Under the pieces are notes generated by a model, which ran no database searches, had not been told where the DNA came from, and was given only the letters and a program-made list of their open reading frames with translations. Source: Symbiodinium microadriaticum (lineage: Eukaryota > Sar > Dinophyceae > Suessiales > Symbiodiniaceae). From it: a DNA stretch of 64,000 nucleotides. Where the stretch lies: the NCBI GenBank assembly GCA_001939145.1, contig LSRX01000060.1, positions 1,210,071 to 1,274,070 on the forward strand, written 5' to 3'. This document shows positions 22,758 through 33,700 of this stretch, piece by piece; within the stretch, counting starts at the first letter, position 1; every line of letters starts with the position of its first letter. Made by a program: the position numbers and the translations under genes.

Positions 22758-23300
22758 CTAAGTGATGCTAACTACATGATGCGCATGGAAAGTGAGAGAG
22801 CTCTTCTGGACATCGAGGCGCTCGTACACGAGAAGACGGCCTGCTGTCGGAGCTTGCTGGGACCTGCCACGGAAGCACATGGCAAGCTCAAAGAAGTTGA
22901 GGCCTGCCACCTCTTTCTGCAGCTGGCGCCAAGAGCCCAGTCTTTCAAGGTAGATGGACTTGTTGCCTCGGAACTCGCTCCTTCCGTCCGCCCACCGTCC
23001 TTCCTCCAAAGCACTGCTATCGCTATGCGCTCGCCAGGTCGCGCTTTCGCAGCTCCCGCTTGTCGAACATCTGCCGCGATGCATCCTCGGCGGTCTTTCT
23101 TCGCGACACGGTCGGCGTGACCTTGGCGGCTCACAAATGAACCTTCCGACAATCGAGACATGCGACATGATTTGCAGGCCAGGCAGAAGGGAAATACGTT
23201 ACCCACGTGCAACTCAGCCACCGGTTCCATGTTCTGTCGGACCAGAGGAATAATCCTCGTCAGCAAAGCCAAGCAAGAATCGCTGCTTGAATGACTTAGG
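22758..23300 (-). other. Possible upstream exons of the kinesin gene
   Basis: Minus-strand candidates are about 23,045-23,120 (RRKTAEDASRQMFDKRELRK) and about 22,800-22,960 (WRQLQKEVAGLNFFELAMCF, then RLLVYERLDVQKSSL). Three frames are partly open here. A basic, helical N-terminal extension would be normal for kinesin-13, but the link is by position only. Confidence 0.3.
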
Positions 23301-24133
23301 CAGTAGAAGCCAAGATTTGCTCACGTTGGCATGGCGAATGGGGTGACTGTTTTCGCGTTTACCTGGGTTGCTGTGCCGAATGATGATGCTGTGCATGATG
23401 CTTTGCGATCCTTCATCCGGAACCCACACAGAGCAATCGTTGCTTGTCAGTTCTTTGCTGTGCACACCATACTCAATCAGCTCCCGTACCAAACTTTCAA
23501 ACATGGTTGTCGTGGTGCTGTAGAAAATTCTATCTCAGAACCATCACATCTCACATATTTGCGGATTTTCTTGTCATGGTGCGAGATCAGTGGGATCACG
23601 GTGTGGGGCCCAGAGGTCAACGGCCTTATCAAAAGTGAGAGCAAACAAGCGAACACGGAAGCCAAATGACTTGTGCGGATGGGCACGATGAGTTACAGTC
23701 ATGCTTTCCAGATGTCGCATCGGAAATCAGCACACAGTCGTGCGAACCCCAATCAGTCTGCAGGAGTTTCTGTCTTGATGTCAAGTGTCGTTGGCCGGGC
23801 GACTGTGGGAAGGCACCCCGGGCTACAGGTTGCCAGGCTGCTTTTTAGAGCCAAAATGCCCAAGATAGAGGATACAGCAAGCATCCATGTCATGCTGCCG
23901 AGCAAGTCTCTGGGGCACCGCACGCATCGAGCCCCACTACATCGGCGCCTGACCTCGTGGACCTGCAAGGTCCGAGCTGTCCTCGAAAACAGCAGCGGCA
24001 CAGAAGATAGCAAGACGGCCACAAAGCCCGGTCCTACAGCGGCAGCATGCATGCCTGCGCCATGACGACAGGTCTCATGACGCAGTTGTTGTTGTGATGC
24101 TGATTTCACGCGATGGATAAGCCATTCCAACAC
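23214..24133 (-). CDS. Putative membrane protein exons, function unknown
   Basis: The frame at about 24,070-23,760 has two hydrophobic stretches of membrane-helix length, VGPGFVAVLLSSVPLLF and MTWMLAVSSILGILALK, separated by a cysteine/arginine-rich loop. Downstream candidates on the same strand are about 23,530-23,610 (TVIPLISHHDKKIRKYVRCD), about 23,370-23,505 (MFESLVRELIEYGVHSKELT) and about 23,225-23,330 (SWLLLPKSFKQRFLLGFADE). No family was recognised. It could be a separate gene upstream of the kinesin. Confidence 0.35.
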
Positions 24134-24596
24134 TCTAAGTCATACCTGCTCCGTAACTCTTTTGAGGTCCCCGAGTGTCAGCGTACCCGCTCAAGCGGAA
24201 ATCCTTCCTGCCCTTACGCTTTCCAAAGTCAGGTGTTCCTCCAAGTCCTTCTCGACATGATGATTGAGTTGTTCTGTCCAGGCTGCTCTTGGCATTGTTC
24301 CACTCACACACCCGAGTCAACGTCAACTCTTTATCTTACTGCGGAAACGTTCAACTGAGACTTGGGGGAGTCGGCCAACCCTTTGAAGGGGAGGGGGCCT
24401 CCTTGCAGAGGCCTTCACAACACAGCCTGCTCGAAGTGAAATGCCCACAGCATGCTTTCCAGATGTTAGGGGAGGGGGTCGGGGGATGGGGGGAGCCAGA
24501 GTGGCCTCAGTTAGGCGGAGACGCCTGCTTGGAGGATGTCGAGGGTTTTTGTTGGGCCGGTGTTCAAGCCCGCGCGACATACAGGCTGTCGAGGTC

Positions 24597-24810
24597 CAAG
24601 TGCTTAGCGAGTACTTAGCGAGCGCTTAGCAAGCGCTTAGTAAGCTCGAAGCTTCTAAAGTGAATGTCCGGGCAACATATCCCGGATTCCATGGATGCAT
24701 TGAAACACGCAGCAAACCTGCGTGCACCGGTTATGAAGGCATCAAGGGCTTACAAAGCACTAGCTAAGTTCCGAGCTCTCACAAGGCACTTGCTAAGCAC
24801 TTGCTGACCC
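24597..24810. repeat. Short imperfect repeats around the core GCTTAGC / AAGCACTTGCT
   Basis: Within 24,597-24,645 the phrase (T/G)(A/G)CTTAG(C/T)(G/A)AG occurs four times at 10-12 bp spacing. A related pair, AAGGCACTTGCTAAGCACTTGCT, occurs at about 24,783-24,806, with AAAGCACTAGCTAAG between. This is a local tandem repeat with diverged outliers. Confidence 0.6.
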
Positions 24811-26500
24811 TACTCGGGCTACCTTGAATGATTCGACACATTCGGAGGCGGAGGAGGCGGAGACAGAGATGAGTGCCAGCGATGAAAGCAGCGACCACAG
24901 CACGGTGTGCCTGATGCCATCGCTGCCCAGTCCCTGCTCCACTACACTCTTGCGGTGCAGCGGTAAGCAGCGGATGCCTGCGGAACACCGTGCTGCACGG
25001 TAATGCACGGCTAATGTGGCATGCGGCATGTCGCGCTAGGCCGCTAGGTGCAACCTCAACGAAGATCACGAGCCTGCCTCCGTTGTATGTTCGGAGCAAC
25101 GCGAAAAAAAACTTCGAGCCAGAGCTGCGGAGTGGCACAGCCGACACGATCTCCACGCGTTTCTGCATCTCTCGGGCTACCGCGTCGCGACGCGCCGCCG
25201 ATTAGATTGCAGAAAGCTCATGACTGGCTCAAAATGGCTTCGCTCAAAGCGTGAAAGCATTCGCCCCCCCCCCCCCCCGCCCCCAGACCGGACGATCCTG
25301 TAGCGGACCATCGCGGGAGGACCTGAGATGCAGGAACTCTCGCCTCGAATCGACGTCCACCAAGGCAGCCAAGGCTACCGCACTCCGGCTGCAAAGCTTG
25401 GGTAGATAATGTGTTCTGCCCTTTGTGGAGCTACGGCTAAACGGATTTGGGTGCTTCTTTACAATCCTTTTGCTAAAACAACTCCATCTTAGCACACACA
25501 CACACAAAGGCTTCGATTCATGCAACACTTTGACATCTCGCTGCACTTGGGAAGTTGTCGAATCTTCGATTTGGCCATGTTCCTGCTGCGACAGTCTTGA
25601 GCAATGTCAGCAGAGAGTCGCGAATCTGTGGTAAATTAGCAAAATTTGTCGTGGCGAAGACACGGCATGACAGTGGTGGCCAGAGCTTCAGAGAAGCTTA
25701 ACGGCACTACTAGAAGCTGTGCTGTGGTGCGAATCGACACCCGCTGAGCAACTCAGCAACATGCTCATGTCAGCAAAGCGGGGCACGTCAAATGCATGGG
25801 CGCTAGCCAAGCCATGCCGAAGCAGACCTGCAAGTCGGAAGCCTTCCGTTGCTCTTCAACGTGTGCCTGGTCATCTTCGTAGAAATCTGCTGCAGAAGAG
25901 GGTTAAGAAGAGGATTGCACCTGGCCTGAGTGCTCTTTTGGAGCTCGGCCTGGCGGCTGGGGGTGACTTTCTGAGGGGAGACGAGAGTTGAAGAAGCTGC
26001 TATGGGTGCCTGCAGCTGAGCCAGCTTCGCACTCTGCACCTGCAGAGCCGAGGGCTATGAGCAAAACCGCCAAAGTTGTCACGCTTGGAGTTGGCAGGCA
26101 AGTACAGCGTTTTCTGCTCAAGTCGACTCTGCCGGCACACCAGGTTTCACAGCAGCTATTCGGAAGTCCTGCCAGCAGGTTTTTAACACTCTTGGAATGC
26201 TTCAAAAGCATGCCGCCTACGGTCCTCTGCGACCCCGCTCGTTTCACGAGGCAGCTCGAAGACCACGAAGTGCTCGCGGACCTGGGCTGAGCCCGGATGC
26301 CGGGAGCTCCCCATCCGTCTCTGAGGTCCCTGCCCGCGGAGATTGATCGGACCTCCCTTTCGAGGTCCAAGTTTCCTGTACGCTTACGGCCAAAATGTGC
26401 TGCGAATCTCACAATGGAGACTTGCCACAGCTCCTCTGCCGCAAGACGGGTGGTCACCTCCAGGCGAGCGAAACTGACCCAAGGAGAACTCGACTCCGAC
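24811..26500. other. Unassigned; weak exon candidates and a poly-C tract
   Basis: A 17-18 base C run lies at about 25,264-25,280. Possible coding stretches are minus-strand about 25,290-25,400 (AVALAALVDVDSRREFLHLR) and a plus-strand frame at 25,988-26,290 (SKTAKVVTLGVGRQVQRFLL, then LLECFKSMPPTVLCDPARFT). Neither shows a domain, and the two strands conflict. Nothing is called firmly. Confidence 0.3.
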
Positions 26501-26545
26501 TGGTAAGGGTTTAGGCGGTTTGGGGTTTGGGGTTGAGGATTCTCA
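26500..26545. repeat. Short degenerate telomere-like tract
   Basis: GGGTTTAGG, GGTTTGGGG, TTTGGGG and TTGAGG follow each other over about 45 bp. It resembles a decayed TTTAGGG array and is much shorter than the one at 49.8 kb. Confidence 0.4.
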
Positions 26546-26789
26546 ACTAAACCCAGTGTGACATGAGGCCTGGACCTGAAATTGACTGCGGCCCTAGCAA
26601 TGTCTCGCTTGCCCGGAGGTGGTGTGAAGGTCTCTGGAGTACATTGGGCAAAAGTGGGCATTGAAACTCCAGGGGGACATCAGCCGAAAAGAGTGTGATG
26701 TCAAGTGTGGCGAGCTGGGTAGCTTCAACGCACGGAGCGATGTGAACATCAACCAGCGCTTGGGTCTACAGGAGCTTCATCGACGGTAG

Positions 26790-27515
26790 TGGTTACATCT
26801 TAAAGGCTTGCCACAACTTGAGCTTGACGATGACGAAGTCGAGGACGAGGCATATGAACAGAATAAGCTTGAGTGTCAGCGTGAGCTAGGAACACTGTTG
26901 TGGATGAGCACACCGTCAAGACCTGACATAGCCAGCACGGTAGGAATTTTGACATCGGAGTTGACTCATAGCCCTAAGCAAGTATTGCGGCTGATTCGTC
27001 GTCATGTATGGCGGTACATCCGTGGAACATTGGATGCTTGCCCCAACTACAAGGCGCAACAGGACATACAGGAGGTCACATGCTTCTCCGACACGTCATT
27101 TGCTCCAACAGCTGGAAGGTCAAGGTCTGGGCTGGTTTACACGATAGGGTCTAGTATTCTTGATTGGGCATCCACAGAGCAGACGCTCACGGCGTGGTCA
27201 GCCACCGAAGCAGAGACGGTTGCCATGTCGGAGTGTTTGAGTCAAGGAGATCGCATGCAAACAGCAGTGAACCAGCTGATGGGACATGGACTTCCGCGCT
27301 GAGATGTGACAACTCAGCTGCTATCATTCTGGCTTTCAGGGAGAGCTTTCAGCCTTTCAAGTGGAGCTATTACGAGCAAGTTGGCTGCGTGATTCAATTC
27401 AGGATCTTGGAGCTGCGGTCATCCACGAGCCTCTCCCCAAATTCCGGTTGCAAATCCTTCGAGAGAAGGCCGGACTCCGCGAGCAAACCTAACACATTTT
27501 GCACCAAGAGCGGGT
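26790..27515 (+). mobile_element. Ty1/copia retrotransposon remnant: end of reverse transcriptase plus RNase H
   Basis: The frame at 26,808-27,302 contains the copia pol signature in order: GTLLWMSTPSRPDIASTVGI, LIRRHVWRYIRGTLDACPNY, then the RNase H start CFSDTSFAPTAGRSRSGLVY and SATEAETVAMSECL. After a -1 shift near 27,297 the frame continues with ALRCDNSAAIILA. Later it gives PLPKFRLQILREKAGL, the usual pol C-terminus. No integrase, RT palm motifs or flanking long terminal repeats were found, so this is a truncated, frameshifted 3' fragment. It is the only clear element on the plus strand. Confidence 0.85.
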
Positions 27516-29340
27516 TGACATGAGACACATTTCAGGTCTCAGCAGTTCGGCTATCGAGTTTAAAGACATGAAGAGCTTTCACTTCCCGGAGAGTGGTGGA
27601 GAGCTCCGACATGTGCATGAATCACCGGTTTTCCCGAAGGAATAGTCCAGTAAGACCGGAAATCACATAGTTTAATTATCCTTTTGGTAAATCCGCTGGA
27701 GTATGCTGGAAAGATCGCCAATTGAAGACACTGGGCATCACGAACCAACAAACACCCCGAAACAAGACAGATGGCATTACAGGCCGTGGGCGTACCTGGC
27801 AGGAGCAATTGTGTTGCCTTTGCGTGAAGGGGCGATCAAAGTAATCTTCAGTGGTAGGGAATTTGTGCCAACATGTTCGAGGCAGCATACAGCACAAACG
27901 ATGTCTGAAGCGGACGCTGAGGAGGAGTGTTTGTGAAGCAAGCACAAATCCGAGAAGTGTACCAAGGTCAAGTCGTCAGAGTTCGAGTGCGAGCGCAGCA
28001 AGGATGACAAGCACAAATCGGTGCGAACTTGGCTCGAGGGTCAAGAGACCAAAAGAATCAAGTGTTACGGTTGTGAGTTTTGGGGACGTGCTTCAGGGGA
28101 GTGCGGGATGAGTTATGATGCTCTTGATGATGTTCCTTGGCAAGTCAAGAGCAGACAGCAGCAGCAACGGCAGCAGCAGCAGAGCTCGTCCCCGACTTTC
28201 AGCATTGCTACAGACTCGTCATCTGCAACAGCAACCGGGCCATAACCGTCACAAGCATACCAAGCAAACTGTGTTTCGCCTGAAGCCAGCCACGGCCGCT
28301 GTGCTCAGCTCTCCGACCCTGCACGACCTGCAGGTGCACAAAAAAAAGTGCCCACCTCAGAGTCATCTACGAGCGCGCCTGGCAGTAGTGTGGGAGGAGC
28401 TCCCACCTGCACAGAGCACCAGAGCCCAGAGTGAGGCGGAGCCGCCATGGAGCACTGCAGATCGTCGGTCTTCTCTTGGGGCGCGCGCCTCTGCGCGCCC
28501 GTCGGCCGCTCCTTGGCCCTCATCGCGGAAAAGTAGAGTTTGAGGGAAGACTACTACCGCTTAGTAAGACCTCTTATTCTTTCGGGGGGTGACTGGGCAG
28601 CCGAACCATGCAACGCGAGCCGCCAGGGAGGACAAGTCGGGTCTGGCTTGTCCTGGCTTCCTGTTCGAAGGTGGTGTCGTGTCCGGAAGCCTCCGGTTTT
28701 GCTGCCCATTGCTGCCCTGCCTCCTCAAGGCCTCGACCTGGACAAGACGAGTCCGGAATTGAAACATTTGGACCTTTTCAGGGCTCTCCGGGCATGAAGA
28801 TGACTCGAGGACAGCCTTTTTTCCTCCAGCTGAGGCCTGGTGAGAGCTTCACGGCCCAATCGGCACAGGCGAAGCGCCCCAGGAAGCTTAAACTTACGAG
28901 CTGCCGGGTGGGGCTCAGCGGGATTCAAAGCTCGCTGGCTGCACTCCTGCTCGGACCACGGGGGCCACGTTTCTTGGGTCCTCTTCTTTCGGGCCCACTG
29001 TCTGGACACAAAACCCCGGGAACAGAGAGGCACATGCAGTCCCTCAAACGAACATCGTCTCACTCTGGTGGGCAATCTGCACGAAGAAGGTCCTTGCCAG
29101 CTGTTGCGATATGCCGTTACTCATGCTCCACGCGAGGCATGTCACGAAGCCTGATTTGAAGCGGGCCAAAGGTGAAGACGTCGGAGCGCTGTTTGGGCTG
29201 GCTCGACCCTTCCACATGCCAAGGGATACGACGCTGCCTGGCAAGCGTAACGTGCGACGCTTGTTAGCAGGACATGGCCAGCATGCTGGCTTCAGCGCTC
29301 AACACAACAAATCTCACGGTCCTACTGCGAGAGCAGGGCA
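27516..29340. other. Unassigned; short polyglutamine-type CAG tract
   Basis: CAG/CAA repeats at about 28,153-28,185 translate as a Gln run in the plus-strand frame 28,021-28,245. Plus-strand open frames at 28,608-29,159 and 29,111-29,407 lack any domain. Composition shifts abruptly to AT-rich at about 29,340. No gene is called. Confidence 0.35.
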
Positions 29341-29341
29341 A

Positions 29342-30724
29342 CTCTTTGTTTACTTTGCTTTGTTCCTTTTGCTAACTTCACACAATGACAGAAAGGAAGC
29401 GTGGTGAAGTTAGAAAAAAGGAAAAACAAAGCAAATTAAACAAAGAGTGCGTGTGTTTATTGAATTTAAATAAAACAAACACGCGTCCCTTATTTCCCTT
29501 GTTTTGTTTTATTAAATTCAAGCAACACACGGCACAAAGAAAAAGAAAAGGAATGAAACACGCGTTCCTTGTTTTCATTCTTTTTTCTTTTGCTTTGTTC
29601 ATCTTTTACTTGTCCTCTGTTAATAGCTGGTGAGTTAAATTCTAGTTACATCTGAACCCTTGGAAATGCTGTGGGAAAAAGAACAAAGAAATGAAATCAT
29701 GCTTCCGTTTCATTCACTTCTTTCATTCCACTTCATTATATTTCATTCCTTTGGGCTTTTACCTACAGCATAAAGAGGGGTTCGTGGCGTGTGAATTAAT
29801 TAAACAAAAAGGAACACGCATCCGTTTCTCTTCTTTGTTTCCTTTTGTTTAATTAAAGCACACGGGTTCCGTTCATATTTCTCTTCTCTTTCTCACATGC
29901 GGTTATAATGTAGTGAAACGGAAGCATGAACCGCATGAAAGAAGAAAGAGAAGTGAAAGGAACGGAACAAAAGAGCTAATTTAATAGAAACAAAGCATGC
30001 GTTCACTCTGTTCACTTATCTTTGTTTCATTAAATTAGTTCTTTTGTCTTTGTTCTTTTCTTTCTTCTCTTTTGTTCTTTCTCTTTGTTCCGTTTACAAT
30101 GAAGAGAAACGTAAGCGTGAAACGGAACAAAGGAAAGAGAAACAAAAAAGACAAAGAAATGGAACAAAGAGGGAAATGACCTAAATTTTAATGTAATAAA
30201 CCACGCCTCATTTCATTGCGTTGTGTTTATTCATTATAATTTAGTTCATTTCGTGTTTCGTGCTTTGTTTCCTTTCACTTCTTTCTTCACATTATAGTTG
30301 CGGCCTGGTAATAAAAGGTGAAAGAAATAAAGGCCGCAAAAGACCCAAATTAAAAGAGAAAAAACAAGCAAATGAAATAAAGCGCGTGTTTTTCTTCTTT
30401 AAATTTGGCTCATTTCGTGGCTCTTTTGTTTTTTACTTTGGCCTTTTCTCGCTTCACTTTCTTTCATTGAAAAAGGCCAAATTAAAGAACAAAGAGAGAA
30501 CGAAATGGATGCTGCGGTTGGACTGGTCTCTAAGCCTCAAGGAACCACCAGTCAAGTTATAACCAGGATAGAACAGCCGATGAAGAGAACCAGATAAAGA
30601 TTAACTGATGGTGGCTCCCTCTCGTCACTATAATGGTAATTCCCAAAAGACCCAGATTTAACTAATTTCGTGCTTTCACTTCTCTTACGTTTGTTTCATT
30701 ACAAATTAATTAAATCTGGCTCTT
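29342..30724. repeat. AT-rich array of at least twelve hairpins sharing a loop motif
   Basis: Inverted-repeat arms (left / right): 29,342-29,381/29,404-29,447; 29,450-29,480/29,499-29,530; 29,533-29,558/29,572-29,600; 29,668-29,697/29,740-29,769; 29,789-29,816/29,836-29,863; 29,866-29,904/29,929-29,968; 29,965-29,995/30,020-30,055; 30,047-30,095/30,120-30,170; 30,173-30,202/30,223-30,252; 30,342-30,365/30,387-30,410; 30,421-30,446/30,470-30,496; 30,647-30,668/30,703-30,724. Arms are 20-50 bp, A/T-rich, and pair with only a few mismatches, yet differ in sequence from hairpin to hairpin. Loops are GC-richer and share CAYGCNTYC (CACGCGTCC, CACGCGTTCC, CATGCTTCCG, CACGCATCCG, CATGCGTTC, CACGCCTC) or its reverse complement. 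The hairpins lie nearly end to end, immediately 3' of the alpha-mannosidase gene. Confidence 0.9.
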
Positions 30725-30749
30725 TTTCGTTACGTCTAGAGATTGAAAT

Positions 30750-33700
30750 TCAGGTGCTCGGTTTGGATAAGGCGCTCGACTTCATCCCTGGTGATAGTTG
30801 CCGCCAATCCTCGCTCTTCAATGGAGAGGACGGTTGCACCTGCCCGCATCGACACTTGGGGTGCCGGAAAAGGGAGCTCAAACGATGCGCTTCATGTTCC
30901 GAAGCGCGACAGCCTACCAAAACCGACTTGATGTCCACAGACACCGGTTTGGACAACTCGGAGTCCTGTCGGAAGAAGCGCTTGCTTTACTCAGTGGTGG
31001 TGAGGCAACAACAGCACAATGTCCTCGCCGATCCCGAATTGATGTCCAATTCGAAGAAGAATATGCGTTTCATCCCACTGCGAGAGTGTGAGCACCTCTT
31101 CAGAGCGAGCTTCGTCCCCTCCTGAGACCCCCCCCCCACCCCTCGGAACCCTCCGCACCTGCAGGCTTGGCGGCAGGTCACCCTGCAAGGAGAAGGATCC
31201 GACGCTTGGCGCTGCCTTGCCACCTAAAGTCATGCGCTTGCTGCGGAGGCTCTAGGGTACACCGACACCGCACATCGTTTGCCTGTACGTTAGCAGAGTG
31301 ACCTCCAAAGAAGGGCTGCACCGGTATGTACATGCGGTCCATCAGAGGCCGCCATGTGGCCGCAGCTGTGGCCGGTGGCCCAAAGTGGAGCACGTGCACT
31401 CCCCGGGTCACCTAAAACGGCACGCGTCGGGTGCCCCGAAGCTCGGAAGCTCGAGATCTGCTTCCAAGGAACAAGGCCAGGTCCGTAGTGCCGGCCCTGA
31501 TCATTCTTGTCTCCAACATAGGGGGTCACAAACTCCGTTTCATTCAATGGCTCGCCAACACCACGGCCATCATCCTCACAGGAGATCCCCTGCTGGCTCG
31601 CGACAAGGGATGCACTATAGACTTCTAGATGACTCTAGAGTCTACAGCGCTCCTGCAGCAGCCGACGGTGCACCATCAGCTCGATCTCACCATCTCGTAC
31701 GCAGCCGGTGCCGGCCTTCAAGCTGGGGATGAAACGAAAGGCACCCGGGTCCTCCCGAGCTTGAGCTCCTGGGCGACGTCCGTGAGGACCGTGAGCTGGG
31801 CAGCCGTGTCCCTGAGACAAAAAACCACCCAAGCAGCCCGCGAGCAGCCCCCCTTTCCGGCTTCTTCGCACAGCCGCAGCCTGATGTACAGGGAGGTCGT
31901 CACAGGGAAGTAGTTTCCTGCCGGAAAAAAAGAACACGTCCAAAACCCAAGACGTTCAGCTCTACTTAAAAGGCAGCCTGCAACCTCCTCGGTTTGCTTC
32001 AATTTCCAAGTTGGCCGGAAGTCTCCTCGGCGCTGCCGCAGCTGCCACAGACTCCCAATACATGATAATAATGCGGGGCAGGGCGCGTTTTCTTTGCAAC
32101 ATCTCCCGGCCGTTGCTGTCTGTGTAGCAAGTGCCGCCAGTCTTGATGTCGGTGCTTATGCGGGAAACCTTGTCGAGGCGGACGTGCAGACGGACTTGTC
32201 GGGCCAAGATCACTACAGCTTGGGGGGGAGGGAAACGAGGCTGGGACGATCTCCTTCCCCCAGCCATCATCGACCGGGATATCACCTTTGCTCCCACATT
32301 GCTCACAGATGCAATCGAGTCGTGATATGAGATGATATGAGTTGTTCGTGATACGAGTTGCGGGCTCTGTGTGCAGCCGAACAGCTCACGGTGTAAGTAA
32401 TTTCAACATGCCTTGCACCCCGGGCCAGGCGAGTCCGCTGCGAGATCCAGGAACCCACCTGCTGGTGCACCTCCGGGGGGCCCCCCATGCCTTCATCGTC
32501 ACAGGAAGCTGCAAGCATCACTGCACCTCGTCGGCAAGCGGCCCGCGAAACACGCGCATGAAGGGCAAGCCGGTAAAGACCGGAAGTGCCTTTCCAAGAG
32601 CAAGGGCGAAGCTGCGGAACTTCAGGGTCCCATTGCACCCTGTCCTGAGAGCGGTTGGGCCGGAAGATGTAGGCACCACTGGCCTGAGAGCTCGCTGCGT
32701 CGCCCACGGATGCCTGTGCAGCTCTTCATGCGCAGCTCTTCAGACTTTAATTACAGGCATTACTACGGCATTACAGGCATGGTGGACCGATGGGGTGGTT
32801 TTTAAAAACGACGTCAGACAGCCTTGTACCACATCCACGACTGCTCAGCACGTGTAGAAGTCTTGCTCAGCTTGTCCGTGATATTCGCCAGCATACCTGC
32901 ATGCGCCAAAGTGAGAGAAGGCTCGCGTTTGATAAATGGCCGACACGTCAACGAAAATGTGCTTTGTCTCTGAAGCACCACCGCAGAACCACAGCTTCAG
33001 GTTTTCGTTCTCCAGGGCCTGAAGCAGGTCAAGTGCTTCTCAATGCAACTTTAGTTTACATTCTCTTACCCTTGCTTTCATCTGACCTCCTTCTCTGCAA
33101 ACTACAAGCGGGTGCAGAGTCACGGATGGCTGGGTCCAGGGAAACACAGACAGAAAGACAGAGAGAGACATTGGGAAAGCTAAAGAAAGATGCAGCTATG
33201 CAAGGAGAAAAGACGCAACAGAGAGAGCGAGAGAAGCAAAATCCACCGAACAGAGAACAAGCGAGCCAGAGAGATGGCAGTGCAAGGAGCGACTTTGTCG
33301 CATGGAGTTGCAAAACTGCGAGAGGCACGTCTCGATCCCGATCCCTATCTGTCTTCATGAGAGGCCGCGTGCCTGACAAGCTCCTTGGGAGATGTTTGCG
33401 AGCTTCGCGGTGGGTGCTGCAACGCCTCCCGCACAAGCCCGGAACACTTCACATGCAGAACATCAGGCCACACTCGCTGAAAGGCTTTCTGTTCCTCGCC
33501 TGCAGTCTGAAGGCAGTAGCTCGCGTGTCCGACAGCCGGCAGCTTCACAGCCACCAGCAGCGTCTTGCTGGCCCCTCCTGTGAGCCGCTTTGCAAACATG
33601 CTGATGTGCACTGCAATGTGCTGTGCTCCGGCTCCTGCAGGAGCGCCGTAGTTCGTTACGGAGGGCAGCGACTCGACGATCTGGAACTCCACGGCCCCCT

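Noticed and set aside
25903-26661. 252-codon minus-strand ORF
   Set aside because: Part of it translates a telomere-like tract and the composition is low-complexity; no motif supports it.
29342-30724. Mitochondrial DNA fragment (AT-rich, inverted repeats)
   Set aside because: No cox1, cox3, cob or rRNA fragment could be read in any frame; hairpins with this loop motif are not a known organellar form.
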